Positions 1 through 11,834 of a stretch of 64,000 nt of DNA are shown piece by piece. The notes beneath the pieces are model-generated. The model ran no database searches. It worked only from the letters and a program-made list of their open reading frames with translations, and was not told where the DNA came from. Each line of letters starts with the position of its first letter. Positions within the stretch are counted from its first letter, which is position 1. The translations under genes were made by a program, and so were the position numbers. The DNA comes from Alphaproteobacteria bacterium HGW-Alphaproteobacteria-18 (GTDB taxonomy: Bacteria > Pseudomonadota > Alphaproteobacteria > Caulobacterales > Hyphomonadaceae), in NCBI GenBank assembly GCA_002841155.1, contig PHEH01000003.1, positions 1-64,000 of the forward strand, given 5' to 3'.

Positions 1-11
1 CGGGCATAATA

Positions 12-27
12 CCTCCGCCTGCGGAGG
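12..27. repeat. GC-rich hairpin at window edge
   Basis: A 7-bp perfect stem (CCTCCGC / GCGGAGG) with a 2-nt loop, followed by a G-rich then A-rich stretch. It resembles the GC hairpins of short intergenic repeats. No U-tract follows in either direction close enough to call a terminator, and the neighbouring gene is outside the window. Confidence 0.4.
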
Positions 28-130
28 GGGTGGGGAAAGAAAGTTTTATTCGCGGATTTGCTACAGGTTTGGGGAGAATAATGGTGGATAGGGTGAGTTC
101 TGACGGGTGGAGCGCGGGGCGGCCAATCCC

Positions 131-187
131 GGACAAATCAGGACAAACTCGGACAATGCGGGACACATAAAGACACGGCGCAGGACA
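131..187 (-). repeat. 10-bp-period TGTCC direct repeat array, copy 1
   Basis: GGACA occurs at 131, 141, 151 and 161, exactly 10 bp apart, with a one-mismatch copy (AGACA) at 171 and a further GGACA at 183. On the minus strand these read TGTCC, so the array lies in sense orientation within about 105 nt after the stop codon of the efflux lipoprotein gene that ends at 234. The same design is found after dprA (48827-48876), and the 15-mer TGTCCTGATTTGTCC is identical in both places. The function is unknown. A 10-bp period puts every unit on one helical face, as in a cooperative protein-binding array. Confidence 0.75.
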
Positions 188-233
188 GCTTTCGCCATCC
201 TGCGCCGTGCTGGGCCACTGGTTGGAGCCAGAG

Positions 234-1637
234 CTAGTCAGCCCAGCCGCCACCCATAGCCATGAAGACGTTGATCTCCGCGCTCGCCCTGGCTGCTTCG
301 GATTGGACGAGCGAGGTGCGGGTTTCGATGAAGGTGCGCTCTGCATCGAGGACGCTGAGGAAGTTGGCCGAGCCGGCGCGGTAACGGGCGCGGGACAGTT
401 CGGCGGCTTCTGCGGCAGCCGCGGCGGATGCATCCAGCGCGGCGTAGCGCTCCTTCTCGGCGGCGTAGTTGGTGAGAGCGACTTCAGCCTCTTCCAGCGC
501 GGTGAGGAAGGTCTCGTCGAAATTGGCGAGGGCGATGTCAACGCCCGCCTCCGCCGATTTCAGGCGTGCGCGCGAGGCGGCAACATTCGGGAAATTCCAG
601 CTGATGAGCGGGCCGAGGCCAAAGCTGACCCCATCTTCCTTGAACATGTCGCCGGTGCCCCCGATCGAGGCGGTACTGACCGAGCCGCCGATGCTGACCG
701 ACGGATAAAGATTTGCCGTGGCCACACCGACACGGGCAGCGGCGCCCGCGAGTTGAAGTTCCGCCTGGCGCACATCGGGACGGCGCGCAAGGAGGGATGC
801 GCTTTCCCCGGTGGGGAGGAGAGAGACGAGCTGCGGCATGCTCTCGCACGGGGGAACCGCTTGACTCATCTCTGCGGGGGTCTGGCCAGTCAGACGGGCC
901 AGGCGGAACAAGGCGGCGTCACGTGAAGCTCTCACGGACGGAATATCGGCTTCGGCGCGGCGCAGCGCAGCCTCGGCCTGTACGACATCCAGACGGATGC
1001 CGCGGCCCGCATCGAACAGGGTGCGGGTGAGAGACAGGGTCTCCTCCTGCAAGCCGTAATTCGACTGGGCCGTTTCAAGCTGGATATTGCCGGCGCAATA
1101 ATCGATCCAGGCACGGGCCGTTTCACCGGCCACCATCAGCGCGGCAGCCTGGTAAGCCGCCTCTGCGGCGGCGGCGTCCTGACGGGCGGCATCAATACTG
1201 GAGCTGACGCGGCCAAAGACATCGATCTCATAGGCCATCTCGAAGCCGAGCGAATAGACATCGTTTTCAAGATCGCCCGGTGCCAGGCTCGGATCGCGCG
1301 CATACTGAGCACTGCCGGTGGCGGTGGTTGATGGCAGGAGGGCCGACCGCGCTTCGGAAAGGCCGGCACGGACCTGTTCAAGATTTGCCGCAGCTCCGGC
1401 AAGGGAGCGGTTGTTGGCGAGCGCCTGCGTGACGAGGCCGTCAAGTGCGTCGCTCTGATAGAGGCGCCACCAGTCCTTGGGCACCGGTTTGGCCGCCACA
1501 CCGGCAGCCTCCGCCGAAACCAGGGCGCCCTCAAGGCGCGGGGCGACTGTACTGGCTGGGGCGGACGGCGCCGTGGCGCAGGCGCTGAGGGCCAGCGCGG
1601 CCACGGCCGTCAGGGTGGGGAGTTTGAGATTTTTCAT
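234..1637 (-). CDS. RND efflux outer membrane lipoprotein (NodT/OprM family)
   Basis: This is the outer membrane channel of a tripartite RND pump, a TolC-like trimeric duct that joins the inner membrane transporter and periplasmic adaptor. The 467-residue length is normal for the NodT/OprM family. The N-terminus is a lipoprotein signal with lipobox LSAC (Cys about residue 19), followed by two long, Ala/Glu-rich OEP repeats predicted to form the helical barrel; the motif LGLGPLISWNFPN in the second half is family-like. The ATG overlaps the stop of the transporter gene by 4 nt (ATGA), so it is the last gene of an adaptor-transporter-channel operon. The substrate cannot be read from sequence. 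Confidence 0.93.
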   Translation of the reverse strand: MKNLKLPTLTAVAALALSACATAPSAPASTVAPRLEGALVSAEAAGVAAKPVPKDWWRLYQSDALDGLVTQALANNRSLAGAAANLEQVRAGLSEARSALLPSTTATGSAQYARDPSLAPGDLENDVYSLGFEMAYEIDVFGRVSSSIDAARQDAAAAEAAYQAAALMVAGETARAWIDYCAGNIQLETAQSNYGLQEETLSLTRTLFDAGRGIRLDVVQAEAALRRAEADIPSVRASRDAALFRLARLTGQTPAEMSQAVPPCESMPQLVSLLPTGESASLLARRPDVRQAELQLAGAAARVGVATANLYPSVSIGGSVSTASIGGTGDMFKEDGVSFGLGPLISWNFPNVAASRARLKSAEAGVDIALANFDETFLTALEEAEVALTNYAAEKERYAALDASAAAAAEAAELSRARYRAGSANFLSVLDAERTFIETRTSLVQSEAARASAEINVFMAMGGGWAD

Positions 1638-4600
1638 GCCTGGCCTCCTTCGACCGGCGGATAAGTTTCATCCGGATGCTGATTTCCTGATCCCGGCAAC
1701 AGTTTCGACACCATACGGCCGATCACATAGAAGGCCGGTGTGAAGATGAGGCCGAAGATCGTTACCCCGATCATGCCCGAGAACACGGTGATACCGAGAG
1801 ACTGGCGCATCTCAGCCCCGGCGCCGGTGGCGAATGCCAGCGGCATCACCCCGAAGATGAAGGCAAAGGACGTCATCAGGATCGGACGAAGACGAACACG
1901 CGAACCTTCAACCGCAGCCTCGCGCGGCGTGAGGCCCCGGCTCTCTTCGGCCTGCTTGGCAAACTCGACCAGGAGGATCGCATTCTTGGCGGCAAGCGCA
2001 ACAAGGACGATGAGACCAACCTGAGCAAGGATGTCGTTGGCCATGCCGGCAATGCCGATGCCGATCATCGCGGCGAGGATACACATCGGCACGATGAAGA
2101 TGACCGCCCATGGCAGGGTGAAGGCTTCATACTGCGCGGCAAGCACAAGGAAGACGAACACCACGGCCATCACGAAGATCAGCGTCGCCGAACTCCCGGC
2201 AGCCTTCTCCTGATAGGCCATCTCGGTCCACTCATAGCCGACGCCTTCCGGCAGAACGTGAGCGGCCAGTTCTTCCATGGCTTTCAGCGAGTCACCGGTG
2301 GAGACGCCCGCAGGTGTCTGGCCGTTGAGTTCGATCGCCGGAAGGTTGTTGTGACGCACCATCCGCACAGGGCCGGACTCATCGGTAATCACAGCGAGCG
2401 CCGAGATCGGAACCATCTCACCGGTGGACGAGCGGACCTGGAACTTGCCGATATTGGCCGTCGTTTCACGATATTGTGCATCTGCCTGGGCGGTGACACG
2501 GAATGTCCGCCCAAGGAAGTTGAAGTCGTTCACATAGGTCGAGCCAAGATAGGTGCCCAGGGTGGCGTAGATGTCGCCGGGCTCCACACCGAGCAGCTGG
2601 GCGCGGTCGCGGTCCACCTCCACCCGCACAGTCGGCGAGTTGGTGTTGAAGGTGGTGTAGACGCTGGTAACGCGCGGGTCCTGGGAGGCAGCGCCCATCA
2701 TGGCGTAGGTCGCCTGCTGGAGAGCCTCTGTGCCAAGTCCGGCGCGGTCCTGGATCATCATCTTGAAGCCGCCGCCTGTGCCCATGCCCTGCACCGCCGG
2801 GGGCGCGATGATGAAGGCATTACCTTCCGGCAGCGTCTGCATGAACATGCCCGTCAGGCTGTGCGAGATGGCCGTTGCCGACAGCTGCGGCTTACCTTTG
2901 CGCTCCTCGAAGGGGGAGAGGCGGATGAACATCGTTCCGGCATTGGAGGCTGACGAGAAGTTCGATCCGTCCATGCCTGCCATCGCGGCGACGCTTTCAA
3001 TGCCCTCTGTTTTCTTCAGGGTCGCAACGATTTGCCGCATGATCGTGTCGGTGCGGTCAAGCGAGGCCCCCGCGGGAAGCTGGACAACGCCGATAAGGAC
3101 GCCCTGATCCTGCTCCGGGATGAAGCCGGTGGGCGTTTCCATCAGACGCCAGCCCGTCAGGCCGAGCAGGCCGACATAAACGATCATGACGATAACCAGC
3201 ATACGGATGAGCCTCGAAACAACCCGGCCATAGGCGCGCGACAGCCAGTCGAAAGCCGCATTGAAGCCGTTGCCTGCAATGCGCAGCGGCGCCAGCAGGG
3301 GATTGCCCTTCTTGTGGCCATCAGGATCGTGCGGCTTGAGCAGCAGCGCGCAGAGGGCCGGCGACAGGGTGAGCGAGACGATCAGCGAAATCACGGCGGC
3401 CGAAGCAATGGCAACCGCAAACTGCTCGTAAAAGATACCGGGGATGCCGCCCATGAACAACGTCGGCAGGAACACCGAGACGAGCACCAGGGTCATCGCG
3501 ACAAGCGCGCCGCCCACCTCGTCCATCGAGGTCCGGGCCGCCTCCATCGGGCTCTTCCCTTCGCCGATCGACCGCTCGACATTCTCCACGACGATAATCG
3601 CGTCATCCACCACGATGCCGACAGCAAGCACGAGGGCAAACAGCGACAGCGAGTTGATGGAATAGCCAAGCGCGAGCTGGACAGCGAACACGCCGATGAT
3701 CGACACCGGGATGGCGATGATCGGAATGATTGCCGCGCGCCAGGACTGCAGGAAGACCAGGACAACGATCATGACGAGGAACACGGCCTCGATCAGGGCA
3801 TGCTCCACCGCAGAGACCGACGCCTCCACAAACTCGGTGGGATTGTACGGCACCGAATATTCGAGGCCGGCGGGGAATTCGGCCTTGAGGGCTTCCATTT
3901 CCGCAAGCACGCCAGCGGCCGCATTCAGCGAGTTGGCCCCGGGCTGCTGCGAGATGCCAAGGCCCACGCCGGGATGTCCGTCGAAATAGGCGCGGATAAG
4001 ATAGCTTTCAGCGCCGATGTCGGTGCGGGCAACATCCCGCAGGCGGACGACCGAGCCGTCGTCTCCACGGCGGATGACAACATCGCCAAACTCCTGCGCC
4101 TCGATCAGGCGGCCACGCACCTGCACGGGGATCTGGAAGGGCGGCGCGCCGGTCTCGGCATAGGGCGCCTGGCCGAGGGTGCCGCCGGCGGCCTGAATGT
4201 TCTGGGCGCGCAGGGCTGCAACGATGTCGCTGGAAGTAAGCCCCAGGGCTGCAGCGCGCTCCGGATTGATCCAGATGCGCATGGAATAATTGCCGCCGCC
4301 AAGAACCTGAACACCGCCAACGCCGTCCAGGCGCAGGAGGCGGTCCTTGATGTTGGAGCTGGCATAGTTGGCAACATATTCCGGATCAAGCTGGCCACCA
4401 GGCGAGCTCAGCGCCACCAGCAGGAGGAAGCCGGAGGACTGCTGGTCCACCGTCACGCCGGTCTGGCGAACCTCCTCAGGCAGGCGCGGCTCGGCGCGGG
4501 CAACCCGGTTCTGGACCTGCACCTGTGCCGTGTCGAGATCAGTGCCCGGAGCAAAAGTGATGGTCAGCGTCACGACACCGTCCGCCGTGGACGATGAGGT

Positions 4601-4840
4601 CATGTAGATCATGTCCTCGACGCCGTTGATCTCCTGCTCAAGAGGGGCGGCGACCTGGCTGGCCACGTCTTCGGCAGAGGCGCCGGGGAAAGACGCGGTC
4701 ACCGAAATGGTAGGCGGGGCAATCTCGGGATACTGCGACAGCGGCAGCTGAACATATGCAAAGCTACCGAGCAGCGTGATGACGATCGCAATCACGGCAG
4801 CAAAGATCGGCCTGCGGATAAAGAAATGTGAAAGGCGCAT
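1634..4840 (-). CDS. RND multidrug efflux transporter, HAE1/AcrB family
   Basis: A proton-driven inner membrane drug exporter of 1068 residues, the usual length of AcrB/MexB proteins. It shows the N-terminal start with a TM helix after MRLSHFFIRRPIFA, two periplasmic pore/docking halves, and twelve expected TM segments. The proton-relay residues are visible: the paired aspartates in GIVVDDAIIVVEN (TM4, about residue 407) and the lysine in ALAAKNAILLVEF (TM10). It lies 62 nt after the adaptor gene and is coupled by ATGA overlap to the outer membrane channel gene. The HAE1 class exports hydrophobic or amphiphilic compounds; the actual substrate range is unknown. Expression is probably controlled by the divergent TetR regulator through operators at 6142-6199. 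Confidence 0.95.
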   Translation of the reverse strand: MRLSHFFIRRPIFAAVIAIVITLLGSFAYVQLPLSQYPEIAPPTISVTASFPGASAEDVASQVAAPLEQEINGVEDMIYMTSSSTADGVVTLTITFAPGTDLDTAQVQVQNRVARAEPRLPEEVRQTGVTVDQQSSGFLLLVALSSPGGQLDPEYVANYASSNIKDRLLRLDGVGGVQVLGGGNYSMRIWINPERAAALGLTSSDIVAALRAQNIQAAGGTLGQAPYAETGAPPFQIPVQVRGRLIEAQEFGDVVIRRGDDGSVVRLRDVARTDIGAESYLIRAYFDGHPGVGLGISQQPGANSLNAAAGVLAEMEALKAEFPAGLEYSVPYNPTEFVEASVSAVEHALIEAVFLVMIVVLVFLQSWRAAIIPIIAIPVSIIGVFAVQLALGYSINSLSLFALVLAVGIVVDDAIIVVENVERSIGEGKSPMEAARTSMDEVGGALVAMTLVLVSVFLPTLFMGGIPGIFYEQFAVAIASAAVISLIVSLTLSPALCALLLKPHDPDGHKKGNPLLAPLRIAGNGFNAAFDWLSRAYGRVVSRLIRMLVIVMIVYVGLLGLTGWRLMETPTGFIPEQDQGVLIGVVQLPAGASLDRTDTIMRQIVATLKKTEGIESVAAMAGMDGSNFSSASNAGTMFIRLSPFEERKGKPQLSATAISHSLTGMFMQTLPEGNAFIIAPPAVQGMGTGGGFKMMIQDRAGLGTEALQQATYAMMGAASQDPRVTSVYTTFNTNSPTVRVEVDRDRAQLLGVEPGDIYATLGTYLGSTYVNDFNFLGRTFRVTAQADAQYRETTANIGKFQVRSSTGEMVPISALAVITDESGPVRMVRHNNLPAIELNGQTPAGVSTGDSLKAMEELAAHVLPEGVGYEWTEMAYQEKAAGSSATLIFVMAVVFVFLVLAAQYEAFTLPWAVIFIVPMCILAAMIGIGIAGMANDILAQVGLIVLVALAAKNAILLVEFAKQAEESRGLTPREAAVEGSRVRLRPILMTSFAFIFGVMPLAFATGAGAEMRQSLGITVFSGMIGVTIFGLIFTPAFYVIGRMVSKLLPGSGNQHPDETYPPVEGGQA

Positions 4841-4902
4841 GGGAACTTGTCTCTGGGACGGAGAGAAAGGGAGGGATCAGGAAGCCGCGCGGCCGCCGCG
4901 TA

Positions 4903-6093
4903 TCAGTTTACGGGGCGGGCAGACATGGCAGGACGGCTCTGCACCTTTGCCGGGTCTTCGGGAGCTGCCTGGTAATCAAGCTGTACGGGCACGGGGTTGA
5001 CCACAGCGCCAGCGCGGGTGCGCACGAAGCCGTTGACGATCACCCGGTCATTCGCCTCGATACCACTGCGGATAACCTGCATATTGCCACTGAGCGGGCC
5101 AAGCTCGACCGGAGCGGTCTCCACTTCATTGCGCTCATTGACGAGGAACAGGGTGCGGCGCGTGCCATCGGTCTGCACAGCGGCCTGCGGGACCATCAGG
5201 GCTGGATAGGTGGTTGAGCCACTGACACGGATTTCGCCCGTCATGCCGGGGCGGATGATGCCATCTTCATTGCCAACCAGAGCGCGCACGCGGATCGAGC
5301 CGGTCGTGTCGCCCATCCGGTTGTCAGCAAAAACCATCTCGCCCTGACGGGTGAAGGTGGTTTCGTCCTGCAAGCGGGCTTCGGCCTTCACGCTGCCTTC
5401 TGTCTCTTCGGTGCGCATGTAACGCAGATAGTCGGATTCCGAGACATTGAAGGTGAAGTAGAGTTCGTCATCGCGCACGAGTGTTGTCAGGATGTCTCCG
5501 GACGAGTTGCCACCGGCGACCAGGTTTCCGGGGTCCACATTGCGGGCCGAAACGCGGCCATCAATCGGGGCCGTGACGCGTGTGAAGCTGAGATCAAGGC
5601 GGGCTGCGTCCACCCCGGCTTCAGCCGCCGCAACGGTGGCCGCCGCGCTGGCAAGGCGGGTGCGGTTCTGTTCGAGTTCCTCGACCGATACGGCGCCGGA
5701 CTTGGAGAGCATTTCGGAGCGCTCAACATCAGATTCAGCCTGTGACAGTTCGGCCTTCGCCTGCGCCAGCTGGGCTTCGGCCTGGGCGAGTGTGGCGCGG
5801 AACGGGCGGTCATCGAGGGTGAACAGAAGCTCGCCGGCCTTGACGCGGGCGCCATCGTCGAAGTTCACCGATTTCACATATCCGCTGACCCGGGCGCGCA
5901 CTTCAACGCGCTCCACCGCTTCAAAACGGCCAGTATATCCGTTCCAGTCAGAGACCTGTGCGGAGAGAGGAATGGCGACCTCGACCTGTGACGGAGGAGG
6001 TCCGCCATGTTCCTGTGCCTGCGGCGCACCACAAGCTCCCAGAACAAAAGCCGTCGCCAGTACGGAAACGGTTGCAAAATTGCACGGGCGCAT
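4903..6093 (-). CDS. RND efflux periplasmic adaptor (membrane fusion protein, AcrA/MexA family)
   Basis: A periplasmic lipoprotein that bridges the RND transporter and the outer membrane channel. The start is placed at the second ATG (6093), giving 396 residues, because AAGGA lies just before it whereas the upstream ATG at 6108 has no ribosome site; the longer form would add five residues. It has the lipobox LGAC, a split lipoyl domain (RVSGYVKSVNFDDGARVKAGELLF side and the later APIDGRVSARNVDPGNLV side), an alpha hairpin of Ala/Glu heptads between them, and a C-terminal beta barrel. It is the first gene of the pump operon, divergent from tetR. Confidence 0.93.
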   Translation of the reverse strand: MRPCNFATVSVLATAFVLGACGAPQAQEHGGPPPSQVEVAIPLSAQVSDWNGYTGRFEAVERVEVRARVSGYVKSVNFDDGARVKAGELLFTLDDRPFRATLAQAEAQLAQAKAELSQAESDVERSEMLSKSGAVSVEELEQNRTRLASAAATVAAAEAGVDAARLDLSFTRVTAPIDGRVSARNVDPGNLVAGGNSSGDILTTLVRDDELYFTFNVSESDYLRYMRTEETEGSVKAEARLQDETTFTRQGEMVFADNRMGDTTGSIRVRALVGNEDGIIRPGMTGEIRVSGSTTYPALMVPQAAVQTDGTRRTLFLVNERNEVETAPVELGPLSGNMQVIRSGIEANDRVIVNGFVRTRAGAVVNPVPVQLDYQAAPEDPAKVQSRPAMSARPVN

Positions 6094-6141
6094 TAATTTT
6101 TCCTTCATAATCAGAGCGATCGGAGGGAGGATCGCTCATAA

Positions 6142-6199
6142 GTCATCAGCTGTTGACGCCATATGACCTTGGGTGAACCGTAAGTCAACAGGTGATGAC
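6142..6199. promoter_or_regulatory. Two TetR-type operators between efflux operon and tetR
   Basis: GTCATCAGCTGTTGAC (6142-6157) and GTCAACAGGTGATGAC (6184-6199) are inverted copies matching at 15 of 16 positions, and each is itself nearly palindromic. Their centres are 42 bp apart, about four helical turns. They fill the 135-nt gap between the adaptor start (6093) and the tetR start (6229), the expected place for a repressor controlling both directions. Assignment to this TetR is inference from position. Confidence 0.7.
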
Positions 6200-6228
6200 A
6201 TTTTAATTTTTATGGGGTAGGAACACGC

Positions 6229-6801
6229 ATGAAATGTAAGCAAACCATCCGGCGCAGAGACGCCAGCGCGACCAAGGCCGCCATTCTGGGCGCCGCGCGC
6301 ACCCTGTTTGCGGGCGCCAGTTACGAGACTGTCGGCATCCGGGAAATCGCCGCCCTGGCCGGCGCCGATGCAGCGCTCGTCTCGCGCTATTTCGGCTCGA
6401 AGGAAGAACTCTTCCACGAAGTGCTCAGGGACGGCAAACGCGGCGCAGACCTCCTCGGCACAGAGATGGAGGGCCTGCCTGAGCGCGTCGCCGCCATTCT
6501 GATGGACCCGGAGGACGAAGGAAAATCGATGGAGGATATTCTCATCTTCCTTCACTCGGCCAACTCCCCGCTCGCCGGAGAGATGGTGCGCGACTCGATC
6601 ATGGAACGCTTTCACGGCCCCTTCTCTGAAGCGATTGGCGGGGAAAACGCCATGGAACGCGCCAAGCTGTTCGGCGCCATGTTGCTGGGCATTTCGATCA
6701 GTGAGCAGATCAGCGGTGCTATCGCCGAGACCCCGGAGATGCGCGAAAAGCTGACCGTACGGATTGCCGAAATCCTGGCCAAGGTGATCGAGCCACTCTG
6801 A
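6229..6801 (+). CDS. TetR/AcrR family repressor of the adjacent RND pump
   Basis: A one-domain ligand-responsive repressor of 190 residues. The N-terminal TetR helix-turn-helix (about residues 12-58) is clear, with the typical ending VSRYFGSKEELFHEVL; the C-terminal half is the variable ligand-binding and dimer domain. It is divergent from the pump operon, and paired operators lie in the shared promoter region, so autoregulation plus repression of the pump is the natural reading. Pump substrates are the usual inducers in this arrangement, but the ligand is not predictable. AGGA lies upstream of the ATG at suitable distance. A bidirectional terminator follows. Confidence 0.9.
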   Translation: MKCKQTIRRRDASATKAAILGAARTLFAGASYETVGIREIAALAGADAALVSRYFGSKEELFHEVLRDGKRGADLLGTEMEGLPERVAAILMDPEDEGKSMEDILIFLHSANSPLAGEMVRDSIMERFHGPFSEAIGGENAMERAKLFGAMLLGISISEQISGAIAETPEMREKLTVRIAEILAKVIEPL

Positions 6802-6852
6802 AGGGTAAGGCGACTGGCACTGAGCCGGTCCTGATATAACACCAAAAAGGAA

Positions 6853-6878
6853 AAGGGCGGCCCTTGCGAGCCGCCCTT
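6853..6878. terminator. Bidirectional rho-independent terminator (tetR / katG)
   Basis: A 9-bp perfect stem AAGGGCGGC / GCCGCCCTT with an 8-nt loop. It is followed by CCCTGTTTT on the plus strand and, on the minus strand, by TTTTCCTTTTT, so it can end both tetR and the convergent katG. Confidence 0.85.
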
Positions 6879-6902
6879 CCCTGTTTTCAGCCTACTACTG
6901 GA

Positions 6903-9128
<2,226 letters not shown>

Positions 9129-9223
9129 CTATTGATCAAATCAATTTTAAGCGGTCGAACTATAGACGGAGCCTGTGGCTCGCCCCCAAACGGGGCGGCG
9201 TGACACGAAGATACGCCTTGATC

Positions 9224-9270
9224 GCGAATGTGATGCATTCGCAAGAATCTTGTTGCAAACCATTCTCAAC
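9224..9270. promoter_or_regulatory. Two Fur-like palindromes upstream of the siderophore receptor
   Basis: GCGAATGTGATGCATTCGC (9224-9242) has perfect 7-bp arms, and GTTGCAAACCATTCTCAAC (9252-9270) is an imperfect 19-bp palindrome. Both resemble the TGCAA/ATTCGCA half-sites of alphaproteobacterial Fur, and the downstream receptor is of an iron-regulated type. The sites lie about 300 nt before the receptor ATG; the rest of the gap (9271-9567) has no gene I can support and may be a long leader. Confidence 0.4.
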
Positions 9271-9567
9271 AAGCCTACGCGCTGCTCCGGGGTGAATTGA
9301 AACGGCCGAGTCTCCTGCGCCTTGCGGGATCCGGCCTCGAACGCCCCATAGAGAAAGGAGAGGCTTTCCACCCGGCCCGATGGCCGTTCTCGTGAGGTTC
9401 CTGCCCATTTCCGCCTGTGGCTCCCACTGCCGCATGGGACAAGGGGACCTCCCTGGTACGTTCATGGCCTGACATCCCGCTCTGCGGGCTTTCCCCGACA
9501 GCCAACCCCGTCCGCGCCCGGCGCATGCACCTGCGCCGCCCGGACGCCCCACATTCTGGAGACGATA

Positions 9568-11817
9568 ATGATACGCAGTCGCAAACATGGACTGACCACG
9601 AGCCTCGCCCTGATCGCCGCAATGAGCGCGCCCCTTGCCGCCCATGCCGAGGCAGACGACGCCCGCAATACCGACCCGGAGAAGCGCGAAGAGACGGTGG
9701 TTGTGGAAGGCGAAAGCCTCTACATCGTACCGCGGGTATCCTCCCCGAAACTGACCCAGGAACTGGTCAACACGCCGCAGACGCTCAGCGTCATTTCCGG
9801 CCAGCTGATTGCCGACCAGGGCGCCGTCAGCCTCATGGAAGCGCTGCGCAACACGCCGGGCATCACGATGCAGCTGGGCGAGAACGGCAACACGTCTTCG
9901 GGCGACACCTTCACCATGCGGGGCTTCTCTTCGCAAAGCTCGATCTTCCAGGACGGTATCCGCGACCTTGGCGCCGTAACGCGCGACAGCTTCAATCTGG
10001 AACAGATCGAAGTGGCCAAGGGGCCTGCCGGCTCCGACATCGGCCGGGGCGCCTCTTCTGGCTATATCAACCAGGTGTCCAAAACGCCGAGAGCGGATGA
10101 TTTCACCGCCCTCACTGCCGGGGCCACCAGCGAAGGCGGCGTGCGCGTGACCGGCGACGCCAACAAGATGCTCGGCGAAACGACGGGCGTTCGCCTGAAC
10201 GTAATGGTGCAGGACATGCCAGTGCCCGGCCGCGACGAAGTGACGAACGCCGGATACGGCATCGCGCCCTCCATCGCCTTCGGCATCGGTACCGGCACGG
10301 AATTCCAACTGTTCGGCCAGCACATCGTTCAGGACAATGTGCCCGATGGCGGCATTCCCTCCATCGGCCTTGAAGGCTTCTATAATGCGAATGCCGACCT
10401 GCGCGCCGGCGCTGCGGTTGACCGAGCAAACTTCTATGGCAGCAGCGCTGATTATGAAGATGTGGAAGCCAACATGATCACCGCCAAGGTGATCCATGAC
10501 CTTGGCGGCGGTCTGACGCTGACCAACACGTCACGTTATGGCAAGACGCAGATGGACCGTGTGCTGACGGGCATCAACGCGCTCACGGCTCCCTCCTCTG
10601 ACCCCGCAACCTGGACGGTATCCCGTTCGCGCCAGCGCGTGGACCAGACGAACGAAATCCTCGCCAACCAGACGATCCTCACCGGCAGTTTCAATACCGG
10701 CCGCCTGGTGCATGATGTCTCGACAGGCATCGAGGCGCTCTATGAAAGCCAGAAGTCGCGCTCCTTCTCCACAACCGGCCTGACTACTCCGGCCGCGCCG
10801 CTCTACAATCCGTCTGCGAATGTCAGCCTGCCCATCCCCTACGCCACGGGCGCAGAAACCGATGGCAGCACCACGACGCTGGCCGCGTTCCTGTTCGACA
10901 CGGTGAAGCTGGACGAGAAATGGTTCTTCACCGCCGGTCTGCGCGCGGAGAATTACGATACCGATTATGACGCCGTGTCTGTCTCGACAGCCACGTCACA
11001 TCCGGACCTGCCGGTAGGCACGCTGGTGCCAACTTCCATCAGCGCCGATGGCAGCCTCGTGAGCTGGAAACTCGGCGCGCTCTACAAGCCGCGCGAAAAT
11101 GGCAGCGTCTATATCAGCTATGGCAATTCGTTGACCCCGCCGGGCGGGGCAAATTTCTCCCTGTCATCTTCGGAATCCAGCATCAACAACCCGGCTTTCG
11201 ATCCTCAGGAGACGGAGAATTTTGAAGTCGGCACGAAATGGGATCTCTTCGGCGAACATCTCGCCGTGGCGGCCGCCTATTATTCGACCAAAAACAAGGA
11301 TGAGCTGGCCGTGCTCGATCCCGGCTCAAACACCTATGAGCAGCTGGGCGAACGCAAGGTGGAGGGCATCGAACTCTCCGCTGTCGGCAAGCTGACCCAG
11401 GACTGGCAGATTTCTGCCGGCCTCACCACGATCGACACGGAAGTAACCGAAGGCACCACCGGCAACAACACCCAGGGCGCAGCGGCCCGCTGGTCGCCGG
11501 ATCTCTCGGCCACCATCTGGACCACCTACAATCTCACGCCCGCCTTCACCTTCGGCGGCGGCGCCCGCTATACGGGTGAACAGAAACGGGTGGTGAACCC
11601 GGCCACCGACATTTCCACCCAGAACACTCCGGTGATCCCGGAAGCCTGGGTGGTGGACGCGATGGCCCGGTATCAGTTCAGCGAGCGGCTGGCGCTTCAG
11701 CTCAACGTGTATAACCTCTTCGACGAGGATTATATCGCCACACTGAACAATTCCGGCGCGCGCCTGACCCCCGGCCAGCCGCGCTCGGCGTATCTGTCTC
11801 TGAACGTCCGCTTCTAG
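9568..11817 (+). CDS. TonB-dependent catecholate siderophore receptor (Fiu/PiuA type)
   Basis: An outer membrane receptor for uptake of ferric catecholate-type siderophores, powered by TonB. It has 749 residues with a cleavable signal ending AAHA (about residue 27), a TonB box region around ETVVVEG, a plug domain (about 55-165, with [19 protein letters not shown] and [15 protein letters not shown]), and a 22-strand barrel ending in the aromatic LSLNVRF. The plug sequence is of the TIGR01783 siderophore class and is close to Fiu. It is followed after 17 nt by piuC, the usual partner of Fiu/PiuA receptors. Fur-like palindromes lie upstream. GGAGACGATA precedes the ATG. Confidence 0.92.
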   Translation: MIRSRKHGLTTSLALIAAMSAPLAAHAEADDARNTDPEKREETVVVEGESLYIVPRVSSPKLTQELVNTPQTLSVISGQLIADQGAVSLMEALRNTPGITMQLGENGNTSSGDTFTMRGFSSQSSIFQDGIRDLGAVTRDSFNLEQIEVAKGPAGSDIGRGASSGYINQVSKTPRADDFTALTAGATSEGGVRVTGDANKMLGETTGVRLNVMVQDMPVPGRDEVTNAGYGIAPSIAFGIGTGTEFQLFGQHIVQDNVPDGGIPSIGLEGFYNANADLRAGAAVDRANFYGSSADYEDVEANMITAKVIHDLGGGLTLTNTSRYGKTQMDRVLTGINALTAPSSDPATWTVSRSRQRVDQTNEILANQTILTGSFNTGRLVHDVSTGIEALYESQKSRSFSTTGLTTPAAPLYNPSANVSLPIPYATGAETDGSTTTLAAFLFDTVKLDEKWFFTAGLRAENYDTDYDAVSVSTATSHPDLPVGTLVPTSISADGSLVSWKLGALYKPRENGSVYISYGNSLTPPGGANFSLSSSESSINNPAFDPQETENFEVGTKWDLFGEHLAVAAAYYSTKNKDELAVLDPGSNTYEQLGERKVEGIELSAVGKLTQDWQISAGLTTIDTEVTEGTTGNNTQGAAARWSPDLSATIWTTYNLTPAFTFGGGARYTGEQKRVVNPATDISTQNTPVIPEAWVVDAMARYQFSERLALQLNVYNLFDEDYIATLNNSGARLTPGQPRSAYLSLNVRF

Positions 11818-11834
11818 ACAGAAGGAAAACGGCC

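Noticed and set aside
3032-4597. A 521-codon open frame on the plus strand
   Set aside because: It lies wholly antisense to the RND transporter gene, is rich in Arg, His, Asp and Gln, and has no domain; it is a shadow caused by high GC.
9280-9420. Possible cobalamin riboswitch: a B12-box-like segment (GCGCAGGAGACTCGGCC on the minus strand, about 9315-9335)
   Set aside because: Only about 11 of 16 positions match the box, the conserved core element is not found upstream in the right order, and the next minus-strand gene is katG, which is not a B12 target.
9160-10497. A 445-codon minus-strand frame across the receptor start and its upstream gap
   Set aside because: It overlaps the well-supported receptor gene and its translation has no family signature.
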